62,988 nt of DNA from Acidovorax facilis (GCF_023913775.1 NZ_JAMXAX010000018.1:1-62988), one strand, 5' to 3'. Counted from the stretch's first letter, positions 9,236 through 18,703 are shown. Program-made: numbers and translations. Notes: generated from the sequence alone by a model not told the origin.

Positions 9236-9498
9236 TTGTACCAGCCGCTAGCCAAAATTCCCCCCAAAAGTACATTTCGCGCCTGCTGATCTGGAAAGCG
9301 CCAGATTCCCACGAAGCGGTGCTCGCTAGCCTGCGCAATGCTGCGATCGTTTTCGCCAAGTGCCAGCACTTCAATTCCCAGCTTAGACAGCTCACTCATG
9401 GCAGATTGAATACCATCCAAGAACTTTTTGCGCTGATCGGCTGACAATACCTGCCACGCGGCATTGGGAGTGTAGAGTTCGATGAGATAGTGCGACAT
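9160..9498 (-). CDS. Small protein resembling DUF6616
   Basis: This 112-residue protein begins MSHYLIELYTP, like the small DUF6616 group of single-domain proteins with a ferredoxin-like fold. That family call is from memory and tentative. It is the last gene of a minus-strand cassette after a MarR regulator and a HEAT-like protein. Its last dozen codons overlap the start of the truncated plus-strand gene, so its true C-terminus may have been altered by the insertion. Base composition is less G+C-rich than the flanking genes. Confidence 0.5.
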   Translation of the reverse strand: MSHYLIELYTPNAAWQVLSADQRKKFLDGIQSAMSELSKLGIEVLALGENDRSIAQASEHRFVGIWRFPDQQARNVLLGGILASGWYNYFDHVNAASDAGGFEGHLVALARD

Positions 9499-9510
9499 AA
9501 GTTGTTCCTT

Positions 9511-10293
9511 TCATTTCAAATTACGCAGAGCCCGCTGGCATATTCGGCGTGTGGCATCGGCGGGCTTGCCTTGAAGCCACTGTGCGCAAAGGCTGCGCAC
9601 CCAGTCGGGCTGATCCTTGGCGACATCGTTAAGCCAGTTGGCTACGGAGTCCTGCACATACGCAGATGGATCGGCACGCAACGGCGACAGAATGGGCAAG
9701 CCACGGTTCGGTTCGTCCTTGAACAAAGAGATGTGCGCGCACCACACGCCACGCGGCCGCAAAGCTTCGCTGGCGAAGCGTCGCAGACGGCAGGAAGGAG
9801 AGGCTGTCCAGACCGACAGTTGCTGGACAGACACTTCCAACTGCTCTGTCAGGTGTGGTCGTAGTGCCATCCAGGCCCACTCGCGAACACCAAAATGCGC
9901 GTCGTCAGCAAGCGGTTGGATGGCGGCGAGACGCGCCAATAGATCCTGCTGAACCTGCGCACCAATCATGAAACAAGCCCAGCCACGCACTGTGTCCGAT
10001 TCGCTAGTACGGCAGCGATCGATACCTGCCGCCCCCAGAGCATTCAGCAGCACAGCGCCGATCCCCGCCATCCGCTTCAGGATGCCAAGTGGGCACACCT
10101 CGTCTGCCTCAGCCAGTAACCGCTGAGGCAGTTCAGGAAAGGTTGCACGCAGCAGGCGAGCCTGATCTACTGCGAGGCACTCTACGAGCGTCGCGCTCTG
10201 CAACACGCCGCGCGACAATCCGTCAAGGATGTCAGGAGAGATGTCGGTCCCACGCGTAGCCCCCTTGCGAGCGGCAGACCGACTCACCTGCAT
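9511..10293 (-). CDS. HEAT-repeat protein, AlkD-like
   Basis: This 260-residue, all-helical protein has repeated motifs such as VREWAWMALRPHL, LRRFASEALRPRG and VQDSVANWLNDVA, the pattern of HEAT-like repeats in AlkD-type DNA alkylation-repair proteins. It probably binds DNA or nucleotides, but no catalytic residue can be confirmed by eye. The start at 10293 overlaps the end of the MarR gene by ten bases, so the genes are coupled. The preceding MarR suggests control by a small molecule, possibly a toxic or alkylating compound. Confidence 0.6.
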   Translation of the reverse strand: MQVSRSAARKGATRGTDISPDILDGLSRGVLQSATLVECLAVDQARLLRATFPELPQRLLAEADEVCPLGILKRMAGIGAVLLNALGAAGIDRCRTSESDTVRGWACFMIGAQVQQDLLARLAAIQPLADDAHFGVREWAWMALRPHLTEQLEVSVQQLSVWTASPSCRLRRFASEALRPRGVWCAHISLFKDEPNRGLPILSPLRADPSAYVQDSVANWLNDVAKDQPDWVRSLCAQWLQGKPADATRRICQRALRNLK

Positions 10294-10802
10294 GTCTTTA
10301 CGCCACCAACGCAAAGGTTGCCAGCAGCCTTATCGAGCAGCAGCGCAAGGTGGCCACGCTCATGGATAGTCAGGTTGCTGAACAAGCCTGCAATCCAACG
10401 CCCATGCGAATCAAAAACCCTCACTGCCACCTGTTTGCCTTTACGGGTCAAATAGATGCGCAAAGCCCGGCGATCATGGCTATCGACCCGACGCTCGATC
10501 AACGCCTCACGTTCCAGGCCATCAAGGAGTCCCGTGACCGTAGCACGTGTTACGCCTGCCTGTTTGGCGAGTTCATTGGGAGCCAATCCATCGCTGGCGG
10601 CTTCTAGAAGGAACATCAGCACAAAGCGGCCCTCGGAGAGGCCGTGGGGCGCCAGCAAGCGCGCACAGTCACGATCAATAGAAGACGCGAGCGACAGCAC
10701 TTGAAAGCACAGCCGGATTCCCTCCACATCAGGGAGCCCCCGCCGCTGCACCTCTTGAAGTAGGGCTTGGTATTTTTGATCGAACTTCACATTAGCCACC
10801 AT
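10284..10802 (-). CDS. MarR-family transcriptional regulator
   Basis: This 172-residue winged-helix regulator has the MarR recognition helix and wing (PNELAKQAGVTRATVTGLLDGLE, then RRVDSHDRRALRIYLTRKG, about residues 75-120). It leads a three-gene minus-strand unit with the HEAT-like and DUF6616-like genes. A palindrome 11 bases upstream of its start (10813-10828) is a likely autoregulatory operator. MarR proteins usually repress until a phenolic or other small ligand binds. The inducer here is unknown. Confidence 0.85.
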   Translation of the reverse strand: MVANVKFDQKYQALLQEVQRRGLPDVEGIRLCFQVLSLASSIDRDCARLLAPHGLSEGRFVLMFLLEAASDGLAPNELAKQAGVTRATVTGLLDGLEREALIERRVDSHDRRALRIYLTRKGKQVAVRVFDSHGRWIAGLFSNLTIHERGHLALLLDKAAGNLCVGGVKTCR

Positions 10803-10812
10803 ATCATATGGC

Positions 10813-10828
10813 GCCTAATTATATAGGC
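10813..10828 (-). promoter_or_regulatory. Probable MarR operator
   Basis: Inverted repeat GCCTA - ATTATA - TAGGC lies 11 bases before the marR start codon. The symmetry, the AT-rich centre and the position fit autoregulation by the adjacent MarR protein. It is also the only clearly AT-rich promoter-like sequence in the cassette. Confidence 0.6.
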
Positions 10829-10845
10829 ATTCCGCCTTCCACGAT

Positions 10846-12123
10846 TCAAACAAACACGCGCGCACATGTCGAGGCATATTCCTTCACCAGCGCTCTCATC
10901 CCAATCGATTGGAGCAGATGCTCCACGATCTCAGTCGGCCCCTCTTCGCTCAGTGCTTCCAGGCACTTCAGCACACAAGCAGGCTCCACGCCAGTGAGCT
11001 CCGCCCAGCGCCGCACCTTGTCGGCCAGGGTGCCAAGCTGGCTGATGCTCGGCGCCCGGGTCCGCACGACTGGGACGATCCGCCCTTCCAGCTTGGCCTG
11101 CGCAGCGCCTGCCAGCAATCGGCTGATTGCGGCGCGATCGACCGCGTGGCGATCCTCGTCCGCGACTGTCCAGCGTACGCGCACATGCGCCCCCTCCACC
11201 CCGTGACTGGCGATGGCCTCGCGCAGCGCCTCCAGATCCGGTCGCCCTTCGAACACGATGTCGATAGTGCGCCGCGCCGGCGTCGGCACCAGCATGCACG
11301 CCCCGGCATCGGCGCTCACCTCCCAAAGCAGAAAACCCTTCTCGCCCTCCTCCCCGAAGTGGAAGCGCCCGATGGAGCCGGCATAGGCGATGCACTGGCG
11401 GCCAGCCGGCCCGTTCTGTTCCCAGGATTGATGGCGGTGGATGTGGCCCAGCATCACGGCCTGGGTTTCGGCGCTGAACAGCACGCCGGTGCTGAATTCG
11501 TGGTCGAAACCCGCCATCGGCACGCCATGCTCGGAGAGGCTGCCGAACACAGTTCCATGTGAGACAGCGACCGTCGGAATGCCCTGTGCCCGCGCCCGCC
11601 GGTTGGTGGGCGCAAAGCCCGCGAGCAGCAGCGCCAGGTGCTCTCCCACCGCCTGGGGCGCATCGACCGCGCCGACGGTGGCTGCGACTACGGCCTTGTT
11701 GATGGTCGGCACGCATGACAGCAGCAGCCGCGCGCCCATCGGCACGTCCTCGAAGCGCCAGCTGCTGGAGGCCTGCCAAAAGCCCTCCCGCGTCAGCGCA
11801 ACCTGCTCGATGCGGTCGGCGACATGCACCGGATGGCGCGCTCCCAGCAGCCGAAACACCGAAAGCGTCCCCGGCGGCTCGTGCGAAAACGTCCCCTGCA
11901 GCATCAGCACCGGGCAATGGTCGGCCAGCCGGCGCACCTGCGCCAGAAGCTTGAGGGTGGCCGGCTCATGCAGGTCCAGGCCGTGGTCGGTGGCATCCCC
12001 CGAGAGGATCGCCGCCTCGACCCGTTCGGCGATCGCCCGATCGACCGCAGCCCCAAAGCACCGATCCGCCTCCTCCAGCGTCGCAGCGCCGTAGTGCAGA
12101 TCGGAAAAGTGAGCGATGCGCAT
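10846..12123 (-). CDS. SbcD/Mre11-like metallophosphoesterase
   Basis: This 425-residue calcineurin-like phosphoesterase has FSDLHYG (residues 6-12), LSGDATDHG (about residue 40), a modified third motif GTFSHE where GNHD is usual, and GHIHRHQ near residue 220. It is the likely nuclease partner of the SbcC-like ATPase for DNA end processing. The ATG at 12123 lies two bases after the stop of the preceding gene. The last residues (after about 410) lie next to the MarR cassette and may have been altered by that insertion. The loss of Asn in motif III could change activity. Confidence 0.8.
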   Translation of the reverse strand: MRIAHFSDLHYGAATLEEADRCFGAAVDRAIAERVEAAILSGDATDHGLDLHEPATLKLLAQVRRLADHCPVLMLQGTFSHEPPGTLSVFRLLGARHPVHVADRIEQVALTREGFWQASSSWRFEDVPMGARLLLSCVPTINKAVVAATVGAVDAPQAVGEHLALLLAGFAPTNRRARAQGIPTVAVSHGTVFGSLSEHGVPMAGFDHEFSTGVLFSAETQAVMLGHIHRHQSWEQNGPAGRQCIAYAGSIGRFHFGEEGEKGFLLWEVSADAGACMLVPTPARRTIDIVFEGRPDLEALREAIASHGVEGAHVRVRWTVADEDRHAVDRAAISRLLAGAAQAKLEGRIVPVVRTRAPSISQLGTLADKVRRWAELTGVEPACVLKCLEALSEEGPTEIVEHLLQSIGMRALVKEYASTCARVFV

Positions 12124-12125
12124 GG

Positions 12126-13412
12126 TCAAGCCCTCCCTGCCATCGCGCCCAGGACACAGTCGACCTTGTCGGCGTAGCCTTCCGGATCATTGGTGTAGCG
12201 CTCCAACTCGTCCCAGGCGCGGCCGCGGCCATGGGGGTTGATCTTCCAGCCCCGACCCCAGCGCCGGTCGGCGTACTGCTGGAAGCGCCCAGCATCCAGA
12301 CCCATCGCCTCGGCGCGCCCCAGCAACTGTTCAAGCGTGGGATGGCCTGGGCGCATGGGCGCGGCCACGTCCACCGGCTTCGCATCGCCCTCAATGGCCT
12401 TGTCGGCTGCAGCCGGATGCCCCGCCGGCACGCCTTCGAGCACCTGCTCGGCCAGGCTCGCCTGCATGATGGCCGTTTCCGTATCCTCGCCGTCGCGCAA
12501 GAGCGCGGTCACGTCGATCGGCGCCTCCAGCTCGATGATCCACTGCGGCACGCGCACGGCGCGCCCGTTCTCGTCGATGTGCGGCACCTCGCGCAGCACC
12601 TTGGTGAGATAGAAGGTCTCGCGCGCCCAGTCAAGGAAGCCTGAGATCCGGCCGCCTCGCATGTGGCCGATGGCTTGGAAGCGCTGGAACGCATTGCTCA
12701 TCGCATAGAAGCTCGTCGTCGGCAGCTCCAGCGCGCTGATGGTGCGGATGCCCGGGATGAAGAAAAGGAAGCGGCCGGTCAGGTTGCACTGGCGCGCCTG
12801 GTATTCCGGGCAGGACTCGGGATCGCAGACCCCGCCGTTGTCCTCGCGCAGCATTGTCTTGCGTCCGCCGAAGATGCGGATCGTGCGCCGGCCGGTGTGG
12901 TCCATCGGAACCGGCGCGTGGCACATGCAATGGCGCGTCACGCCATCGGCCGAATACTGAGACCAGAAGCGCTTCTCGTGCGTACCCCAGGCAGCCAGCT
13001 CGTGGGGCATGACGCTCTGCCAGTGATCGGCCGGAAACACCACGGGGAAGCGGTAGAGGCGGCGCCCCTGGCCCCGCTCCTCGCCGTAAGCGTCGAGGAT
13101 CTGTTGCGCGACCTCCGGGTTGGAGAAATCCTGAGCCCGTACCGTGAACCAGGGCACATTGCGCGGCACCAGCGGCGACTTGAGTTGGGGCAGCGCCTCC
13201 TTCAAGGTACGCTCGATCTGCTCGAACGAATGGCCATCGGCCACGCCCTGCCTGTAGATCTCCTTCGCCTTCGGCATCTCAGCCGCGCGCTTGGTGAGCA
13301 CCATGATGCCCGGACGAATCTTGCCGCCGGTCGGGATGCGTGCAGGCCCCTGGCCCAGCAGTGTCGGCTGCGCGACGGAACCGCCCTGAACGGTGACGAT
13401 GGTGTTCGCCAT
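12126..13412 (-). CDS. Protein resembling Gp3-type recombination directionality factor
   Basis: This 428-residue protein has a conserved central part with a Cys/His set (HCMCHAPVP, CDPESCPEYQARQC, about residues 185-225) followed by LTGRFLFFIPG. The arrangement resembles the Gp3-like recombination directionality factors of serine-integrase phages. Such proteins switch an integrase from insertion to excision. Here the assignment is a memory-based resemblance, and no serine integrase is visible. It starts at 13412 with AAGGAG seven bases upstream and is coupled to the phosphoesterase gene. It is probably a core gene of the mobile element. Confidence 0.5.
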   Translation of the reverse strand: MANTIVTVQGGSVAQPTLLGQGPARIPTGGKIRPGIMVLTKRAAEMPKAKEIYRQGVADGHSFEQIERTLKEALPQLKSPLVPRNVPWFTVRAQDFSNPEVAQQILDAYGEERGQGRRLYRFPVVFPADHWQSVMPHELAAWGTHEKRFWSQYSADGVTRHCMCHAPVPMDHTGRRTIRIFGGRKTMLREDNGGVCDPESCPEYQARQCNLTGRFLFFIPGIRTISALELPTTSFYAMSNAFQRFQAIGHMRGGRISGFLDWARETFYLTKVLREVPHIDENGRAVRVPQWIIELEAPIDVTALLRDGEDTETAIMQASLAEQVLEGVPAGHPAAADKAIEGDAKPVDVAAPMRPGHPTLEQLLGRAEAMGLDAGRFQQYADRRWGRGWKINPHGRGRAWDELERYTNDPEGYADKVDCVLGAMAGRA

Positions 13413-13686
13413 GTTTCGCTCCTTCATGAACCTCGGCAGATGCCGACGATTCATGCTCTCAGCGCGCTACCACCTTTCAAGCCCGCGAACGCCCTCTCCT
13501 CCCGACCGGAACAAGCGTCGGCCCGTCCCTGCCCTCGCGATTTCCCCTTGCGTGAAATGCAAGTTCAACGGAACGCCGAGGCTGAAGCGCCGCTCATGGC
13601 ACCTCTGCACGATCGTGCGTGTCGTCTGACCTCGCTGGCGCTGATGAACGCTGGCGGGATGGAAGGGGTCCCGGTGGACCGGATAG

Positions 13687-15513
13687 TCACTGTTCGGCCA
13701 AAGCAGCCTGCCGAACATGCCAGGCCTTGGCGCGCTGCTGAGCTGCCCACATCGCGCGGTACCGCCCTTCCCTGGCAAGGAGTTCGTCGTGCCGGCCTTG
13801 CTGCACGAGCCGACCGCCATCGATGACCAGAATCCGGTCGGCCGCCGCAATGGTGGAAAGCCGGTGGGCGATGACGATGACCGTACGGCTCTCCACCAGC
13901 GCGTCTATGGCCCGCTGCACGGCCAGCTCGCTCTCGGTGTCGAGCGCCGCGGTCGGCTCGTCGAGGATGACGATGGGTGCGTCCTTGAGCAGGGCGCGGG
14001 CGATGGAGATGCGCTGGCGTTCGCCGCCGGACAGGCGCGCGCCGATGTCGCCCAGGCGCGTATCCCAGCCTTGCGGCAGGCGTTCGATGAAGTCGAGGCA
14101 TTGCGCGGCGCGGGCGGCTTCGCGCACTGCCTCGTCGCTCGCATCAGGGCGGGCCATGCGGATGTTGGCGATGACCGTGTCGTCGAACAGGTACACGTCC
14201 TGGAACACGGTGGAGACGAGGCCATTGAGTACATCGGGCGTCATCTCGCGCAGGTCGACGCCGCCGATCAGGATGCGGCCCGCTTGGGGGTCGGCGTGGC
14301 GCATCAAGAGACGCGTGATCGTGGTCTTGCCCGAGCCGGAGGGGCCGACCAGCGCGGTCATGCCGCGCTCGGGCAGATCGGCGCTGAAGGCCCAGAGAAC
14401 AGGCGCATCGCAGGCTGGATCCTGGCCCGCGTAATGGAAGCGCAGGCCTTCGAACTGCACGTTGAACGTCGTGGGCGTGCGCGCCGGCACGCGCTGCGGC
14501 AGCGGGGACACGGCCAGCAGCGCCTCGATACGGTCCAGGGCCGCCTCGACCAGCTCGACGATGTTGGTGTAGCTGAGGAAGTTCGCCAGCGGCTCGGAGA
14601 ACCGCACCAGTACGACCAGCCATGCGGCCAGCAGGGCCGGCTCCAGCGTGCCCGCCGCCACCCAACTGGCGCCCGCTGCGGCCGTGGCGAGCAGTCCGAG
14701 CTCGACCACGCTGGCGAAGATCATCTTCGGCCCGGCGGCTTTGCGCTGGCCGATGGTCTGCACGCGCTCGACCTGCGCGAACGAGGCTTGCAGCGCGGCG
14801 GCCTTTTCGCCCTCGCAGCGTGCGGCGCGCAGCACTGGCAGGCCTTGCGCGTATTCGACGATGTCGGCGTTGGCGCGCCGGTGGGCGTCTTCCAGCGCGC
14901 GCATGCCGCGCGCCTGGTAGGGGCGGCGCCAGCGGTACAACGCGACGACGGGCGGATAGACCAGCAGCAGCGCGAGACCGAGGCGCCAGTCCACGGCCAA
15001 GAGCGCCAGTGCCAGCACCGGCGGCATGACCAGCACCTGCGCGATCAGGTTGGCGACCGTCAGGGTGTAATTGAAGTTCTCGTCCACGTTGCCCAGCAGG
15101 GCGGCGTTGAGCTCGCCGGCGCGCTTGTCCTGGATGGCTTCCAGCGGCATGCGGCGCAACTGTTCGCCCAGCCGCGTGCGCAGGGCATGGGTGGCGCGCG
15201 CCATGTGCCCGTGAAAATCGAAGCCCTGGGCGCGCCAGCGCAGCGCGGAGGCGATCAGCGCCAGCGCCACGAAGGCGAGCAGCCAGCGCGATGCGGCGGC
15301 GCCATCGGGTTCGCGGTTCGCGGTGCCCACCAGCGCGGCAAGCATTGGAAACACGCAGGCCAACGCCAAGCCCTGAACGGCGGCAGCTGCGGCCAGACCG
15401 GCGAGGCTGGCGCACAGCGCCTGTGCCTCGCCTCCGGTGCTGCGCAGCAGGCGCTGCAGCAGTTGGCGCCAGGTGGCGAGGGGGGCGGAGTGGACAATGG
15501 TTGAGGTACTCAT
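13687..15513 (-). CDS. Siderophore-type ABC transporter half (ybtQ/irtB-like)
   Basis: This 608-residue fused permease-ATPase has an N-terminal six-helix exporter-fold membrane domain (residues 20-310). The C-terminal ATPase has GPSGSGKTT (about residue 390), LSGGERQR and VILDEPTAALD. It probably forms a heterodimer with the ATPase gene at 16829-18703, as YbtPQ and IrtAB do. Those transporters have an exporter fold but import Fe-siderophore. It is the last gene of locus A and overlaps the preceding MFS gene by four bases (ATGA). The frame stays open far upstream, but that part is antisense noise. Export cannot be ruled out. Confidence 0.8.
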   Translation of the reverse strand: MSTSTIVHSAPLATWRQLLQRLLRSTGGEAQALCASLAGLAAAAAVQGLALACVFPMLAALVGTANREPDGAAASRWLLAFVALALIASALRWRAQGFDFHGHMARATHALRTRLGEQLRRMPLEAIQDKRAGELNAALLGNVDENFNYTLTVANLIAQVLVMPPVLALALLAVDWRLGLALLLVYPPVVALYRWRRPYQARGMRALEDAHRRANADIVEYAQGLPVLRAARCEGEKAAALQASFAQVERVQTIGQRKAAGPKMIFASVVELGLLATAAAGASWVAAGTLEPALLAAWLVVLVRFSEPLANFLSYTNIVELVEAALDRIEALLAVSPLPQRVPARTPTTFNVQFEGLRFHYAGQDPACDAPVLWAFSADLPERGMTALVGPSGSGKTTITRLLMRHADPQAGRILIGGVDLREMTPDVLNGLVSTVFQDVYLFDDTVIANIRMARPDASDEAVREAARAAQCLDFIERLPQGWDTRLGDIGARLSGGERQRISIARALLKDAPIVILDEPTAALDTESELAVQRAIDALVESRTVIVIAHRLSTIAAADRILVIDGGRLVQQGRHDELLAREGRYRAMWAAQQRAKAWHVRQAALAEQ

Positions 15514-16832
15514 GGCAGGGCTCGGGCCGGCGTGACGGTGAAGGGTTGGCTGGCGCGCTCGTCCACCGCAGCGTGGACATCCACGCGCGGAAGTGCCCGC
15601 CAGGCCCAGGCGATGTAGGCGGCGTAGGCCGCACCGGCCAGAGCGAAATGTGCCGCGTAGCCCAGGCGCGCCGCCGAGACGCCGGCCAGCGCGCCGAGCG
15701 CGAGGCCCCCGAGGCTCTCGGCGCACATCACCAGCGTGAGGTCGGTGCCTGGCTGGCGGCCGATGACAGCACGGGTGAATACGGTGAAGAAGCCCATCGA
15801 TGCCACGCCGTCGGCCACCGCCTGCAGCGCTGGCAGCAGCACGTAGACCCAATCCCACTCGATGCCCGATGTCGGCAGCCAGGTGATGCCAAGGCCGCCG
15901 TGGATGCATGCGGCCAGCAGACCCAGCAGCAGCGCCACACACAGACCCGCCCCGGCTGCCACACCGCGCGCGGACAGCCCCTTGCGGCCAAGCAGCCAGG
16001 CGCCCAGCGGAGCACCCACCAGTCCCCACAACCCCAGGTTCACCGCGGTCATGATGCCCACCTGCTCCAGCGTGACGCCGTGGTCCACCCAGAAGCTCTT
16101 GACCATGGATTCGCTGGCGGCGCTGGCGCTCTTGAACAACAGGGCCAGCGCGAGCAGCGTCCAGGGGTGGGCACGCTCGAAGAAGCCGCGCAGGCGCACC
16201 CGCGCCGCGTCGTCCCGGGCTCGATGTTCGGGTGCACCGCCCGGTGTCCGCGCCGCCGGCTTCATCCGCATCGCCATGGCGGCCGCGATGATCATGGCCG
16301 ACGCGCAGGCGAGCATGAAGGCGGCCCAGCCCGCCGTGGCGCCGGCCAGCAGCAGACCGGCGCCGCCCGCCAGCATGCCGCCCGTGAAACCGGCGAAACG
16401 CAGGGTGTTGATGCGTGCAGCGCCGACTGCCCCTCGGCGGACGATGGCATGGCGATCGGTGGCGACATCCTGCGTCGCGCAGGCGGCGGCCAGCAGGGTC
16501 AGCAACGCCAGCCCGGGCAGGAAGTGCGTGCGCAGGTCCACCGCCGCCAGGACGGCGTAGGCCAGGGCCGCGGCGAGTTGCGTGGCGGCGATGACGCGGC
16601 CGCAACCCAGCCGTACCGCCAGGCGCTCGACCGGCGCGGCCCACAGGAATTTCAGCGCCCAGGGCAGGAAGGTCAGGCTCACCAGGCCGATGGTGTCCAA
16701 CGCGGCGCCATGGCTGCGCAGCCACGCCGGCAAGCCGAGCCAGGCCAGCCCGGTGGGCAGGCCCTGGGCGAAGAACAGAACGGCCAGCAATGCGTCGTCG
16801 CGGCGATTGGTCTGAGGGGCGGGAGTGGTCAT
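15510..16832 (-). CDS. MFS permease, FptX/RhtX-AmpG type
   Basis: This 440-residue, 12-helix major facilitator has family patterns such as QDVATDRHAI (about residue 110) and GTDLTLV (about residue 340), typical of the AmpG-like group that includes the siderophore permeases FptX and RhtX. It overlaps the ABC gene on each side by four bases, so translation of all four transport genes is coupled. It probably moves a metal-chelate or its breakdown product across the inner membrane. It is a paralogue of the MFS genes at 18700 and 32945. Having two such permeases in one operon is unusual. Confidence 0.8.
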   Translation of the reverse strand: MTTPAPQTNRRDDALLAVLFFAQGLPTGLAWLGLPAWLRSHGAALDTIGLVSLTFLPWALKFLWAAPVERLAVRLGCGRVIAATQLAAALAYAVLAAVDLRTHFLPGLALLTLLAAACATQDVATDRHAIVRRGAVGAARINTLRFAGFTGGMLAGGAGLLLAGATAGWAAFMLACASAMIIAAAMAMRMKPAARTPGGAPEHRARDDAARVRLRGFFERAHPWTLLALALLFKSASAASESMVKSFWVDHGVTLEQVGIMTAVNLGLWGLVGAPLGAWLLGRKGLSARGVAAGAGLCVALLLGLLAACIHGGLGITWLPTSGIEWDWVYVLLPALQAVADGVASMGFFTVFTRAVIGRQPGTDLTLVMCAESLGGLALGALAGVSAARLGYAAHFALAGAAYAAYIAWAWRALPRVDVHAAVDERASQPFTVTPARALP

Positions 16833-18703
16833 ACGGGGGTCTTTGTGCCGGGAGTGGTGTGCAAGGTCCAGTGCTGGGCGCGCTCGTAGCCGGCCCACAG
16901 GCGCGCATAAACGCCTTGTGCTGCGCCTTGGCCTGCCAGCAGCGCCTCGTGCGTGCCGAACTCGGTCAGGTGGCCGCGGTCGAACACCAGGATCTGGTCG
17001 GCGTCGCGGATGGTGGCAAGGCGGTGCGCAACCATGAGCACCGTCTTGCCTCGCATCAAGGCCGACAGCGCCTGCACCAGCGCGGCCTCGTTCTCCGGGT
17101 CGGCGAAGGCGGTGGCCTCGTCGAGCACGAGGATGGGCCGGTTCTGCAAGATGGCGCGCGCGATGGTGATGCGCTGGCGCTGCCCACCCGAGAGGAATAC
17201 GCCGCGCTCGCCGGCCGGGGTGTCATAGCCTCGCGGCAGCGCGCTGATGAACTCGTGCGCCTGCGCCGCGGTGGCCGCGGCGACCACCTCGTCCATCGTC
17301 GCCTCGGTCAGGCCCAGGCGGATGTTGTCGGCGATGCTGCTGGCGAACAGGAAGGTGTCCTGGAAGACGAAGGCCACGTGCCGCATCAAGGTGTCGGCGC
17401 TCATCTCGCGCACGTCCACGCCGCCGACGAGCACGCGGCCGGCGTTCACGTCCCAGAAGCGCGGGATCAGGCGCGCCACGGTCGTCTTGCCCGCCCCCGA
17501 TGGCCCCACCAGCGCGGTGACGGTGCCCGGCGCCGCGCAAAAGCTCACGTTGCTCAACGCGGGCTCGGCGGCATCGGCACCGTAGCTGAAGCAGACGTGT
17601 TCGAAGCGCACGCTGGCGTCGGCAGGCGCGCGCTCTTGCGCCGCCGCGGGCTGCGGCAGCACGGGCAACTCCAGCACCTGCTGGATGCGACGCACCGACA
17701 ACATGGTCTTGTCCACCAGATGCATCAGCGTCATCAGCGGCAGCATGGCCTCGGCCACGCCGGCGCCCAGCAGCAGCACGGCCAGCCAGGCGCCGAAGTC
17801 GAGCCGGCCGGCCTGAAACAGCCAGCCGCCCAGCGCCAGCAGCACGGCCAGCGTGGGCAGCGCACTCATGGCCGCCATGCCGAAACGCGCGCTGAACGCC
17901 GCGCCCGCGTACCAGCGCACGAGCACGTCCAGGTAACTGTCGAGTGCGCGCTGGTAGCGGCCGAAGGTGGACTGACCGGTGTCGAAGGTGCGGACCACCG
18001 GCATGGCCTGGACGAACTCCACCACAGCGGCGCTGACCTGTTCGCGCGCCTCGTTGTACCGGCGCACCATCTCGGTCCGGTCGCGCATGGCCAGGCTCAG
18101 CACGGCCAGGCCTGCCAGGACCACGCCCAGCGCGGCCAGCGCCAGACGCCAGTCGAGCGCGAACATCAGCGCCAGGCTTGCGAGAGGTGCCACGGCGGCG
18201 CGAGCAAACAGCGGTGTGCTGTCGGCCACGAAGACATGCAGCGCATTCACGTCGTCCTGCATGACCTTGGCCAGCGCACCCGAGCCCAGGCGCTGGACCT
18301 CACCCATGGACACGCGGGCCGCATGCTCGGCCACCCGCGTGCGCAGGATCGTCTCCAGCCGGAAGGCCGCGTAGTGGGACTGGTTGAAGGCCGTGATGCG
18401 CAGCACGAGGAACAGCACCGTGCCGAGCGCGGCCAGCACCAGCCAAGGCCATGGATCTGGGTCGGTCTCTGTGAGCAGCGCGCGCACCATCCAGGCCAGC
18501 GCCCCGAGCACGACGAATTGGCACAGTGTGGCCAGCGCAGACAGGGCCATGGCGAACTGGATGCGCCTGCGCACCGGTTGCATGATCCGCCACGGGGAGG
18601 CATGCTCCGATCGAGGCGTTGGTGCTGCGGTGTCACCCGCCTGCGGATCGGCTGCGGGAGGCAGTGCCGAGCGATCGGCGGTCGCGGTGTTGGACGTGTT
18701 CAT
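16829..18703 (-). CDS. Siderophore-type ABC transporter half (ybtP/irtA-like)
   Basis: This 624-residue fused permease-ATPase has an exporter-fold membrane domain (residues 45-340) and an ATPase with GPSGAGKTT (about 405), FLSGGQRQR and ILVLDEATAFADPENE. The wording of the last motif is what I associate with the YbtP/IrtA group of siderophore-importing ABC proteins. It pairs with the ATPase at 13687. It overlaps the MFS genes on both sides by four bases. The partner subunit has a different D-loop (DEPTAALDTESE), which fits a heterodimer and not two separate homodimers. Confidence 0.8.
   Translation of the reverse strand: MNTSNTATADRSALPPAADPQAGDTAAPTPRSEHASPWRIMQPVRRRIQFAMALSALATLCQFVVLGALAWMVRALLTETDPDPWPWLVLAALGTVLFLVLRITAFNQSHYAAFRLETILRTRVAEHAARVSMGEVQRLGSGALAKVMQDDVNALHVFVADSTPLFARAAVAPLASLALMFALDWRLALAALGVVLAGLAVLSLAMRDRTEMVRRYNEAREQVSAAVVEFVQAMPVVRTFDTGQSTFGRYQRALDSYLDVLVRWYAGAAFSARFGMAAMSALPTLAVLLALGGWLFQAGRLDFGAWLAVLLLGAGVAEAMLPLMTLMHLVDKTMLSVRRIQQVLELPVLPQPAAAQERAPADASVRFEHVCFSYGADAAEPALSNVSFCAAPGTVTALVGPSGAGKTTVARLIPRFWDVNAGRVLVGGVDVREMSADTLMRHVAFVFQDTFLFASSIADNIRLGLTEATMDEVVAAATAAQAHEFISALPRGYDTPAGERGVFLSGGQRQRITIARAILQNRPILVLDEATAFADPENEAALVQALSALMRGKTVLMVAHRLATIRDADQILVFDRGHLTEFGTHEALLAGQGAAQGVYARLWAGYERAQHWTLHTTPGTKTPV

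Noticed and set aside
13687..16908. A single 1073-codon frame including the first ABC half and 465 more codons upstream
   Set aside because: The upstream part lies over the MFS gene in another frame and has no domain. The ATG at 15513 with the four-base overlap is the real start.
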